In this document: piece by piece, positions 10,724 through 20,393 of the stretch
Position numbering within the stretch: the stretch's first letter is position 1
Layout of the letters: each line of letters begins with the position of its first letter
Source: Nemertoderma westbladi
Lineage: Eukaryota; Xenacoelomorpha; Nemertodermatida; Nemertodermatidae
Direction of reading: 5' to 3'
Length of the DNA stretch: 36,419 nucleotides
NCBI GenBank assembly: GCA_032718475.1
Contig: JAUCBJ010005233.1
Coordinates: 1 to 36,419 of the forward strand
Notes under the pieces: model-generated
The model's database searches: none
Told to the model about the DNA's origin: nothing
What the model saw: only the letters and a program-made list of their open reading frames with translations
Made by a program: the position numbers and the translations under genes

Positions 10724-12500
10724 TTACGGCGTAATATTATTTGTCTCCCGTTTAACTTTAATCTCCTCCCCGACTATAGTGCTGATCTCGTTCTGCATAA
10801 AGGCCCAGGGGATTGCGGAACCGGCGAGTGGGCATTTCTCCCCACTGGGGCAGTAAACCTCGCCGCCGGCGGACAGCTGGGAACGGATGCTGCTCCGACT
10901 ACAGGGGAAGCAGAACTTATGCAGCGGGGCAGACGGGCATTGTACGAAGTGGGTGTCTTCCAGTCGCTCCTTACAGAGGGTGCAGGTGAGAGGAGGAGCG
11001 ACGTCGCCGTAAGTCTTACGGACGGGGCCAGCTGGACTCTTACTGACCGGAGACACCGGGGAAACCCCGGAGGACATTGGGGAGGTCTGCGGGGAACTCG
11101 CGACCGCGTCTATAGGGGAGGAACGCGATCGCTTACGGGAGTCCGCCGAGTTGTCCCCCGCAGGGAGGAGCTCGGTTTTGATCGGTTCCTTAAAGAAGCG
11201 CACTGGTTCCGGCAGGAGTTCAGAGAGCGACCGCCAGTCGAGGGGCTTCTTCTCGTACTCGAGACTTCGGAATCCCGGCCCCGCGCTCCTTGCCGGGTCC
11301 GTTGGTGAGTCCGACGACATCTTCTTAACGAGGCAGACGACACTGGGGAGATAAAGGTATATAGTTTGTGCCGAGTTACACTAGTGTAGCCCCCCCCCCC
11401 CCCCCCCCATTACATTAAAGTTTTTAAGATTTAAATTAGGGCCTAAAAACCATGAAATTTGCTATAAAGATAGTTCGACACTGATCTTTACTGAAAGGAA
11501 CCAAAACAATAAACGAGAGCTAAGAATAGTGTTATCATCTGCGAAATTGCAGGATTAGCAGGTGATTTCAGGATTATCAGATTTAGGAGGGTCCCCTATT
11601 TGACACAAGTGCCAATAAATCAACTGCGAGCTCCATGTCTGATTTAGTGTGATTCTAAAATGGAGCTTAATTATCTTACCTGGTATAAATGGCGCCATTG
11701 GGTACAGGGTACTGTATACAAAGTTTTAGTTCCTGATCAGTTCCTCCGTTGGCAAGGCAACGGGAATTCAAATCGAATTTAATTAAACTTCCAACTAGTT
11801 TGGGGTCCCGTTTAAACCGAACGTGGAACGGGGTGCACTGTGAGAGAGTTAGAAGAGTTTGTCGCACTAGTGGTGAGGAATATTCGGATGTGGTTGAGGC
11901 AGCCGGTTCGGGGCGGGGGCGTTTAGTAGCCGAGGATAAAGGGGGTATCGGGAGGGACATCTGTATGTGCGGTGCAGCCGTGTTGGCCATGTGGGGGGCC
12001 ACAGACTGCGCCATGTGAGGGGCAGCTGACTGCGCCATGTGCACCGGTATCACTGTACCCGGGTAGACCACGTTGAACGGATTGTTTCGGTGGTCTAAAT
12101 GCTCCGCCCAGTCCATCATCTGTTGGTGGATGTGGGAGACTGGGGGAGGGTTGAGGGGGAGGTATTCCAGTCTGCGATCCGATGGGAGGACCACGTGACT
12201 GGGACGGGGGGACAGCATGTCCCGAGGGAGGATGGCACCGTTCACCAATGGGACAGCGTCCACATTCTCGCGTGATAGCGGTGTCCGCGAGCCTGGAGGT
12301 CCCGCTTTCTCGGGGAAGCCGTGGATTCGTTTAAGATGTCTCGCGCTCTCCAAAACAGAGTCGATACGGTCTGCGCCCTCGTAGTTAACACATCCACGGC
12401 ATACCGGTTCTGAGAAGTCGTAAACCATAGCCCAAGGCATTCGGGGTAAGTCGCAGAGATAGCAATGTTGTCTGGGTACGCGGCCAAGAGGAACCGCCAT
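10724..12500 (-). CDS. IRF2BP: IRF2BP family transcriptional co-regulator, two exons
   Basis: Homologue of vertebrate IRF2BP1/IRF2BP2/IRF2BPL, nuclear co-regulators named for binding IRF2. Exon 1 is 12500-11680 and exon 2 is 11342-10724, joined they give 479 residues. The start ATG (12500-12498) has G at -3 and +4 and an in-frame TGA 12 nt upstream. Residues 13-37 form the family C4 zinc finger: [13 protein letters not shown], then CRGC (C13, C16, C34, C37), then VNYEGADR. Residues about 224-330 match the conserved middle block ([33 protein letters not shown]). The C-terminal RING-type finger starts [17 protein letters not shown] (C394, C397, C409) and continues through H415, C418, C421, C438 and C444, then [10 protein letters not shown]. 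Basic clusters TKRPRPEP and SRKRSRSSP could be nuclear signals. Three HMAQSAAP-like tandem copies lie near residues 154-178. Human IRF2BP1 and IRF2BP2 are longer (nearly 590 residues); the linkers are shorter here. The family symbol is given because the paralogue cannot be assigned. Confidence 0.94.
11343..11679 (-). other. Intron of the IRF2BP gene (337 bp)
   Basis: Donor CAG|GTAAGA at 11682-11674 (minus strand) is a near-ideal 5' splice site; without splicing, exon 1 would hit TAA at once. The acceptor TTTATCTCCCCAG|TG places exon 2 at 11342. The join splits a serine codon (AG|T), phase 2, and restores [14 protein letters not shown]. That string aligns with the family's VYSSATGVAKQMYQ-type segment, which strongly supports this splice. 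A run of 19 G on the transcript strand lies 46 nt upstream of the exon. Confidence 0.88.
11390..11408. repeat. Poly(C) tract, 19 bases (poly(G) in the IRF2BP transcript)
   Basis: Uninterrupted C run on the plus strand inside the IRF2BP intron. In the pre-mRNA it would be G19 just upstream of the branch point region. Confidence 0.95.
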
Positions 12501-13201
12501 CGCTACAAATCAAAGATTCCTTCACCGTTTTATAGCCTAGAATAGATTACCGGAACGCCATGTACGTACCTGTCAGCCTGTAGCCTATTGCTATTACAGT
12601 ACTACAGTACCGTACTAGGTTACCTACCTAATTATTTTGGCACTTTAAACTTTATTATGTCTGTCTGTAATCAGTTAATGTAAAATCTTTCAAAATTCGG
12701 TATTCGTACCGATACCATACCATATCATACGGACCTGTAACTGTATACAGACAGCCATACCATAAACCAGGGTTACTTTGAACTGCGAGTTTGAACTTTG
12801 ATTGAACATTACCTTTTTTTTACTTACACTCCTGCACTCTGTATACAGTCAGTCAGTTACACTACTGCACTATACTGCTAGAGTGCTAGGCCTATATCTG
12901 TATATGCAGATATGAATACAATAATCTGCAATATGCAATATTCAAGAATATGTACAGTAATAGTAATATGCAATAGTGTTCTACGATTTTCTTATGTTGT
13001 TAAAATGTGCTTTTATAAATTTGGATTTTACTGTTTTTATTCAGTCTAGGGCTAGGCTAGGCCTATTGAAATTGGGGTGACGACACAATAAACAGAATGA
13101 CAGATAAAGACCCAAGACCCGAATGAATAATAAAGACCTGCTGACCTGTACAAAACATAGTGTTAACTTTCGTTTATTGTTTTACGTTATTGTTTATCGT
13201 T
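12501..13201 (-). other. 5' flank of the IRF2BP gene, probable promoter region
   Basis: Noncoding sequence upstream of the IRF2BP start. A minus-strand TATAAAA (12534-12528) lies only 28 bp from the ATG, too close to be a normal TATA box for this start. No other core promoter element is clear. TAGGCCTA palindromes occur at 12887 and 13058. Confidence 0.4.
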
Positions 13202-13203
13202 TA

Positions 13204-13436
13204 CACGCCTCTGTAACCTGCTCCATTACCACAGCAACCTGCTCCTTTAAATGGCAATGGGACCTAAAGCTCATTGGGATCTCTTACTGTCTTAAGACAA
13301 CTTTACCTCTTTGTTTTATACATGTTCCAAACTGCAAACAGCCAAAGAGCGTTAGGCTGTTAGGTCCCATTACCATATTTTAAGGAGCAGGTTAATATTG
13401 TAATAAAGGCTGAAAGGAGCAGGTTACAGAAGCGTG
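13204..13436. mobile_element. MITE with TA target duplication (Tc1/mariner-like)
   Basis: The 233-bp element begins CACGCCTCTGTAACCTGCTC and ends with the inverted copy (GAGCAGGTTACAGAAGCGTG), one mismatch in 20. It is flanked by TA at 13202-13203 and 13437-13438. A second inner inverted pair follows: AACCTGCTCCTTTAAA with ATGGGACCTAA on the left, TTAGGTCCCAT with TTTTAAGGAGCAGGTT on the right. No transposase is encoded. TA duplication fits Tc1/mariner, but the family is not recognised. A related fragment, GGAGCAGGTTTCAGGAACAC, lies near 34489. Confidence 0.78.
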
Positions 13437-13845
13437 TACATCCCCTAAATCCCGTCAACCCCGGGGTCAACATCCCCTAAATCTGCAATAGGCCCTATCT
13501 CAAAAACTATTTGCTCTATGCTTGTTTTGAAGGTGTCTAGTCTACGAGTCTACCTTTACACCAAATAAATCGGTCATTGCGGCTTCTAATGAGCATAGGC
13601 CTAATACAGTAATATCAATGCTGCAATGCGGTAGGCAGGTACAGAGGTAGGTAGGATGTATGAATACTGGACTGCTAGAAGTTGATCATCACAAAAATGG
13701 GTGAAAGAATATAATACAGTAATAGGCCTACGAACATTTTCAGTTGGGTTCAACGACAATTCTGAAGCAAATTATGCAAGAAATTTGAGTAGGTAAGTAT
13801 ACCTACCATGATACTGCTGTACTGCCATACCTTTTTACCTAACTG
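13437..13845. other. Intergenic between two small transposons
   Basis: No gene recognised. It contains TAGGCCTA palindromes at 13596 and 13723. Confidence 0.5.
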
Positions 13846-13853
13846 CCTAACAA

Positions 13854-14775
13854 CCAGCTTGGAATTCATGCATGAGCGCGCAGGTACCGTACGCTTTGTT
13901 GTTGTGAAATCACCGCGCACCTGAAATTGGCTCGTCGCGCACCTCATCATAATCTAAACAAAATCGCGCAGCTCATGTCATGCATATCAGCATATCTCAA
14001 AAAATCGCACAGTTCATAAGAACAATTTTACATTCCTATTTTACAAGTTTGAGCGTTTTAAGCTTATCTTTACGTCTGTCTGTCTGTACGTTGAATCTAG
14101 GCTTACATAATAAATGTAATTTTTGCAACATCAAAATTGTTAATATTAAAAAATACTTTTTTTAATCCACTAACTACTGTACTATGGTGGCCCATCGGGC
14201 TCACTGCTTTTATAACAGAAAATATTATTTTATATTACAAACAAAACATGTAATTTCAAAAAAAACGAATATTGAAATAGGTAGGCCTACCAGTCTGCCA
14301 GTAATACTTTGTATAGGCCTACCTAACAATTAGGCTTAAACATACAGTTGGCTTATAATTAAGTCATACTTATAATACATTGTTACTTTCTGACTTTACC
14401 TGTTTACTAACGTAACATCGGCATAGCATAGACCTAATAACAATACAACAATAGAGTAGGCCTACTGTAGTTAAAATAAATAGGCCTAGACAAATTCAGC
14501 TCCGGTTGCCGGTATTACAGTATTATGGTGAAGTGATTTGACTGTTTGAAGAATTGGAAATGAGAAACTAATGTGAGCGAAGCGAGCGAAATGTTTTTGT
14601 GTATTTTCGTGATTTCAATTAATTTGTGGTGCGCATCAGAGGCAGAGCTGCGCGCTGAGGCGCAACGCGCACCTGTCTCACCCGAACGCGCACCTGTCTC
14701 ACCCAAACGCGCATCTGGTTTGCGGTCATTCGCGCAGGTACGCGTCAGAGTTTTGCAGCATGAATTCCAACCTGG
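13854..14775. mobile_element. hAT-like non-autonomous transposon with 8-bp target duplication
   Basis: The left end is CCAGCTTGGAATTCATGC. The right end is its reverse complement with one mismatch (GCATGAATTCCAACCTGG). Both ends are flanked by the same 8 bp, CCTAACAA (13846-13853 and 14776-14783), the duplication length of hAT transposons. Both subterminal regions carry repeated GCGC motifs: CGCGCAGGTACCG, CCGCGCACCTG and CGCGCACCTC on the left; two CGCGCACCTGTCTCACCC copies and CGCGCAGGTACGCG on the right. Such clusters are typical transposase-binding regions in hAT elements. The 922-bp body has no transposase ORF; the plus-strand frame at 14573-14974 runs across the right end into flanking DNA and is not a gene. 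Four TAGGCCTA palindromes lie inside. Confidence 0.85.
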
Positions 14776-14783
14776 CCTAACAA

Positions 14784-16393
14784 TGACAAGAACTAGTCCC
14801 ACGATTACATTTTATGTCTGTATAGCATATAGTGTATATGCAGATATGTGGGACCGGGCGACGGCTCAAGCAGCTAGCAGGCTAGGCTGGCCTACTACTG
14901 TACTATCTGACTATGATGCCACGAATCACGCACGATTGCCACGGTCTGACGGTCAGACCAGACGGTGGGCCTAGTCTAGTTCCCGGAAACTCCAACACAT
15001 TTTGAAGTTATCAAATGTGTATTTCAGGAATTTGGAACAAATCAGGGCTCATTCCTGTTTGGGCAGTTGGGGGCCTCCATCCTACTGCAGTACGTCCTAT
15101 ACTATTATTATATCTATTCGCTATACTGCTGTACTCTCAGACTGTAACCTGATCAGCTGACTACACTGCAACCTTCCTGCTTACAGCATGTACAGGCTTA
15201 AGTCGCTGTCAGGCTGTATCTGTGTATAGGTAAGATAGGTATAGCAGTATAGTAGTTATAGTACTAGTACTAGTACATTATCTCAGTATCTGTCACATCG
15301 TGCAGTCGCAGTCGTGTTTTGTTTTTATTTACTTTTTTTATGAGCCATAGCTGCATAGCGTGAGACGTTTGGTTTTTTATATTCTAGCTATATTTTACGT
15401 GCCTGTCCTGTATGCATTTTTATTGTTTATTTACGCTGCTGTGACTGTGGTATCTCCATACAGCCATACCCAAACTGCCAAATAATATAGGCCTAATATA
15501 ATATAGGCCTAGCTGACCGGTCTGCCGGTAAATAATAGTCCAGTCGTACCGGTAGTGAAATTAATGAATGACAATGCAGCAATGAGAACGAACTAAAGTA
15601 TAACTAAGCCAGCAGGACTGCAATACCTGAAAACTGCTGCAGGCCTCAGGTCAGTTGGCTAGGCCTACTACATTAAATTCAATAATTAATTCAGTGTACA
15701 GGTGTAATTCAGTAATTAGGTTTGTCTAGAAGAACAGACAGAATGACAGATTTAGACTTATCCCTGTATCCCCACACTGCCACATGAACTAACAGCCTAA
15801 TAACAGTGTATAAATAAAGCAGTAATGTGAACAATAGTATATAATTCAGTGCTAATTTGAGATTGCTTTATACTGTTCTACAGTATGTCGGGAATGTTAA
15901 GTAGTAATACTGTATTATTAATAGAGCAATACAGTATATATCAGCAGTGGATTGATAGTATGTGGGATTTATTGTTTGCTGAGATTAAAATGTTTGCCAA
16001 TGCGTTGATAAGAATTTATCTCAATAGAATGACTAAGAACCACTACTGTAACCACAAACTAAGTGAGGTTACTCAAAAAATTTGGCAAATAATGATATTG
16101 AATGAGTGTACATTACCTACAGTGTTGTGTATGATTAATATGTATCCCACTTAAAAGTAGGCCTTCAGAAAATTGTAAGGAAATGTTGTAGGCTAATAAA
16201 TGAGAACGATGCTGTAAATTTTTTAAAACAAATATTGATCTGCTATTTTTGTACCAACTGGGGGGTGGGATGCAACGCATGCAAAACCTCCAGTTCCAGG
16301 CAAAAATTATCACGTGCAAGCAGAATAATTCTACAGAACGGTTGTTTTACATGGCTACATTACAGTATCCTGCCATATGGACCATATAACACA
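14784..16393. other. Intergenic, no supported gene
   Basis: AT-rich DNA with many short self-complementary words such as AGTACTAGTACTAGTACT near 15260 and TAGGCCTA at 15488, 15504 and 15660. Open frames such as 15885-16154 show no recognisable protein features. Confidence 0.5.
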
Positions 16394-16473
16394 AGTTATT
16401 AACCAATTAATCGGGTTTTTCCGATATTATTACTTATTAAAAATAACCAGATTAACATAGAGTTCTATTGCTG

Positions 16474-16502
16474 AGTTATTCTTTCCCGGGGAATAATAAC
16501 TG
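16474..16502. repeat. Palindromic motif with central CCCGGGG, copy 1
   Basis: GAGTTATTCTTTCCCGGGG followed by AATAATAAC is an imperfect palindrome. A close relative occurs at 17883-17912. Confidence 0.65.
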
Positions 16503-16734
16503 CTGAGTAATCATTCTGTATCACTGTCAGATCAGTACATGCAGTAAGCTTACTAGCGGTATTAATTTGTTTGGTTTAATTATAGTAAAATAGACATTCT
16601 AGAATATATTGTTACAATTGCAGAAGTATTTAAAAACGTAAAAAAAATAAAAAATATATCATCACCTGAATCTCCTTTGCAATATTATTTGTTTGGTTCC
16701 AGACAATTTTGGGGCCCTTAAGTTCAGTAGTGCC

Positions 16735-17105
16735 GATATTTTTTATGTTAGCTAGTGTTTTTTTTACTAGCTAGTATATCTTGAAAAAATGTTATTTTTT
16801 TAGTGTTTTTTAATATTGGTGAATGTTCTAGAACCTTAGCAGATATTTTCAATGGTAGCTAGTAGTTTACTAGCTAGTATTTTTTGAAAATAAAAAAATG
16901 TAACCTATTACAATAAATATCATTAATATTTTTGGTCATATTTTTTGGTCAGCACCAACTGTTTAAACCTGAAATACCAATGTTATCACATATTTTTTAT
17001 AATTTAAAAATACTAGCTAGTAAAAAAACATTACAGAGCTACCATAAAAAACATATATACTAATGTTTTAGAAACCAATAACAAAAAACAAAAAAAATAC
17101 AGTAT
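16735..17105. repeat. AT-rich segment with repeated TAGCTAGTA words
   Basis: Low-complexity A/T stretch where TTACTAGCTAGTAT, TAGCTAGTAGTTTACTAGCT and ACTAGCTAGTAAAA recur in both orientations. Similar ACTAGCTAT words return near 20015-20045. Probably degraded inverted-repeat or satellite-like sequence; no coding signal. Confidence 0.5.
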
Positions 17106-17229
17106 TTTTTAAAGTTCAAATATGGTCACACAGGCTATACAGTACTAGTGCCTACCGTAGATATAGTTTAACTTAGTTAAACTCTATAAAATATATATAC
17201 TACAGTATATAATCTAAGTTGAACTTAAA

Positions 17230-17533
17230 CGTTCGTGGGGTCTTCGCACAGCACGACGTGAGTAAAGCCTTAGCATACAGGGGACCCATTAACGAGTTGT
17301 CTGTCGGTAATTTGCCTCGTTGCGTTCGTTCGTTTTCTACCAAAATTCAGATTCTTTCTAAACTTTTGCCGGACTATATACGTACCAAGTTTCGTTTAAT
17401 TTAATCAAGGAATGACCGATCGGAATTAGCGATCAAAAATTTACGACGACGACAGACGACGACGACAGGCAACTCGTTAATGACACCCATATGCTAAGGC
17501 TTCGCTTACTTCGTGGCTCGCCCCGCAAGCGAA
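17230..17533. mobile_element. MITE-like inverted-repeat element, about 300 bp
   Basis: The left arm (about 17237-17302) contains AGCCTTAGCATA and ATTAACGAGTTG. The right arm (about 17469-17530) contains the inverted copies CAACTCGTTAAT and TATGCTAAGGCT in mirrored order. Outer parts (CACGACGTGAG and CTTACTTCGTGG) also match with mismatches. The interior includes a GAC-rich stretch (17443-17466). The exact ends and target duplication are not clear. The plus-strand 61-codon frame at 17219-17404 lies across it and is not credible. Confidence 0.7.
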
Positions 17534-17556
17534 TTCTTTCTTAACAAGATGGTGGC

Positions 17557-17636
17557 GGTGGCGGGATGGACTGGGTGGGGGTGGGTATATGGTGGCGGGA
17601 TGGACTGGGTGGGGGTGGGTATATGGTGGCGGGATG
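17557..17636. repeat. 34-bp tandem repeat, G-rich
   Basis: Two full copies and one partial copy (17557-17590, 17591-17624, 17625-17636). Each full copy contains GGGATGGACTGGGTGGGGGT followed by GGG, a canonical four-run G-quadruplex pattern on the plus strand. Confidence 0.9.
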
Positions 17637-17882
17637 TTTAGATGTATTAGAGATTCAATTGGATGGGGATCAGTTGACACTGATGGATGAAGCTGATAAT
17701 GAGATTCTACAAGTGATGCCTTAGATGTGGACGATTTTAAAACTTTGAAGGAGAAGGGGCTAATTGGATGTGTACACCACTTATGTTATCAATACTCTTT
17801 ATTGCTTATTATGCATGTACTTTAGTTGTCGAACTGGACAGGAAATGCGGGAAATGAATGTCGGTGATATTCATCACTAATT

Positions 17883-17912
17883 CGGTTATTTCTCCCCGGG
17901 GAATAATAACCG
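17883..17912. repeat. Palindromic motif with central CCCCGGGG, copy 2
   Basis: CGGTTATTTCTCCCCGGGG then AATAATAACCG is a near-perfect palindrome with one unpaired position. It is related to the copy at 16474-16502. Confidence 0.75.
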
Positions 17913-18089
17913 TCTTGAAATAAAATATAATACAGAAAGAATTAATTACAAAATTACAGAAATTACAAAATTGAAAATATATTATATTTGTACCCCCAAA
18001 ATATCCAAGCCCCATTTTAATACTTCTGCCCCCAAACTAAAGCCCTTTTAGAAATGTGGGAAACCTGGTAAAATTGGTTAATAACTCAC

Positions 18090-18138
18090 TTATTACCAGG
18101 TTATTTAGTTATTTAATAACTAAATAACCTGGTAATAA
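18090..18138. repeat. Perfect 23-bp palindrome with 3-base spacer
   Basis: The left arm, 18090-18112, starts TTATTACCAGGTTATTTAG; the right arm, 18116-18138, is its exact reverse complement. Just upstream, AATTGGTTAATAACT (18073-18087) is an inverted match to AGTTATTAACCAATT near 16395. Confidence 0.92.
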
Positions 18139-19290
18139 ATTATGGTAACTTGATATTTTTATACACTATCGTGATTAAAATCCTGGCATACACTTGTATT
18201 TTCCAGGAAAATGATTCCGTGATTCCTTCCCTTCTAAAATCTACGATATTGTACTGTACGCCATTAACTGCACAGTTAGTATACTGTAGAATGGGAACGC
18301 CCTATTCTCTAACTAGTGGTGTATTGTATGGAACTTTACCTACAGTATATTTTCCATAACTTATAATGGATGAGTGAAAATTGTAAGCATTTCCCGACCG
18401 CAGAACGCCAAATGGGGTGTCGTTTCAGCCTTCTCATAGGGTTAATGTTAATTTAATATTGAAAAATTAGTACCTAGAAGTAAAGATTTTACTGTAAACT
18501 GTGTTCCTCAACTTAGTTTATTGTTTTGGTTAAAAAAAGCCTGCCATTTTAACCTGCTACTTTCCTTTAAAAGGTACCTTTCAATGGTAAATATCGAAAT
18601 TAAATATTCGCGAAATTAAGTTAATATGTTAAAATAACCCCAAACGATACCCAAATTGGTAATGCTTTCCGACCATGTTTCAACTACTACTGTACATTGC
18701 TTTTTACTATTATGCATTATAAATCATTTTAAGTCCTGTTCAGTAGTGACATTACATTCTTTCAACTTCCCCACCAATTGATTGGCGGAGAACAACAGTT
18801 CATTCGTTAGGGGCTGGCTCCTTCTCATTCCTCAGTAGCTGTTTGGTATTGGTCGCCGTTGTTGACGCCACATTTTTTTACTCATTCCTACCAATGCATA
18901 CTTTATACACATATCCTGTACTGTACATTATATTATTCGCTTTCGGACGGATCCGTTATGGATGTCCTTATTTCTCACACGTGTTTGTTTGTGTGTTTGT
19001 TTGTTTGTACACACAACTTCTTGCACTTAATGTTGATGGAATTGGATGAAACTTTGATGACAGGTTGCGAGGGACCTGTTGGTTGCCTAGCAACAGTGAA
19101 ATTAATTCTAGAATGACCGATCATAATTGTAGAATTCACTCAATCAAAATTCTGTCGACACCCCATCCATAGGGAGCACCTATTGGACATGCTTTATGCA
19201 AAATTTCGCTTTATTTCGTTTAGAATTGTAGGAGAAGATACATTTCTAACAAACAGTGTTTTTATTAACATAGGCCCTACAATATTATAC
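18139..19290. other. Intergenic, no supported gene
   Basis: AT-rich sequence without recognisable coding content. It contains a TTTG-type microsatellite at about 18983-19008. Confidence 0.5.
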
Positions 19291-19428
19291 AGAGATATCG
19301 CCTGTCCCAGAAGGTGATATACGGTTATAAAACCTGAAGCAAATAAATCGTATAACTAGTAGTTGTACATGATTTATTTGCTGAATGTTTTATAACCGTA
19401 TATCACCTTCTGGGACAGGCGATAATCT
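19291..19428. repeat. Long hairpin, 53-bp arms and 21-base loop
   Basis: 19297-19349 and 19371-19423 are inverted copies matching at 50 of 53 positions by eye. The left arm starts ATCGCCTGTCCCAGAAGG; the right arm ends with its complement. With a one-base gap the match extends to CAGAGAT and AATCTG at the outside. The RNA would form a strong stem. It may be a short MITE; no target duplication was found. Confidence 0.9.
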
Positions 19429-20393
19429 GTTTATCATGTACTGTATATTCAAGCTTATTGCGCTGATAAATTTTGTGAGCTACTTTTGTATCCTTCACGT
19501 TTGGGGAAACGCAGACCCCACAAAAACAAACACACCCTTGCAATCCCCCCAACACCCCCTTCCTCCCCAGTTGTCCGACCATTAAAAATATTGTAGAGAG
19601 AAGGAACAGCAATTGAACATCAGAACAAGCAATTGTTACTTGTAGACCAAGATAACTAGTAATTATAATTGATGGGAATTGTTGCTCTTTTCGTGTTTTG
19701 ACTGTCTTTGATGTTAAGCAAGTGTTGTGTTGCTGTCTGTCACAAGAAGCATCTGCAAATCTCTTTCTATTATTGGGTTTGCTGAAACTCATCTCATGGC
19801 GAATTTAGGCACTGCAGTAATAAAACTGTACTGTAGTACAGCCAGTGTGTGAGCATTTCTTGTGATAAGACTCGAAATAAAGGTTTTAATAAAAATAACT
19901 CAAAACTCAAAAAAAAACATAAAAAGAAAGAAAGAATAAACCCATAAAAACTCTAATCAATATTCATTTAAAAGTATTAAGAAATTTACTTAAAAATATT
20001 TTATTTTAATTTACTAGCTATGTTAAAATAAATAAAACTAGCTATATGTTCTAGAACATTAAGCTTTTTATTGTATTTATGTTCTAGAACAGTATATAAT
20101 ACTTTTATATTGTTCTGCAACTCCTCAATGTTGCCATTTTATCAATGATGATTTATAAATGTAGTGCTATACGGAACTCTAACCGAAAAGATGATGCAAA
20201 ATTTTCAATTTACGGTCACACAGGCTATACTGCAGTATAGTGCGGACTTCAATATTAGCTCCTGGTTGGCAACTGTTATATTCCTATTAGCTACAAAAGT
20301 GATTTTAAATCAGTTGGGAATGGATATAAATTCTTTCAACTTTGGGAAGACTGTGCAAAAATAATAATCTAAAACACAGTCAATAAAAATGTG
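19429..20393. other. Intergenic, no supported gene
   Basis: No gene recognised. An AATAAA followed by an A-rich stretch (19866-19936) is seen on the plus strand but has no coding sequence upstream. The antisense frame at 19403-19792 overlaps the hairpin and lacks domain signals. Confidence 0.5.

Noticed and set aside
10919-11354. Plus-strand and alternative minus-strand frames over the IRF2BP second exon
   Set aside because: Shadows of a GC-rich true exon; the IRF2BP frame has clear family motifs.
12528-12534. TATAAAA on the minus strand as TATA box for IRF2BP
   Set aside because: Only 28 bp from the start codon, so transcription would begin at the ATG itself, leaving no 5' UTR.
14573-14974. 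133-codon plus-strand frame
   Set aside because: Crosses the right end and target duplication of the hAT-like element and includes tandem GCGC motifs; not consistent with a gene.
19866-19936. AATAAA followed by an A-rich tract as a gene 3' end or retrocopy tail
   Set aside because: No coding sequence or recognisable gene body upstream on the same strand; the A-rich part is interrupted and may be simple low complexity.
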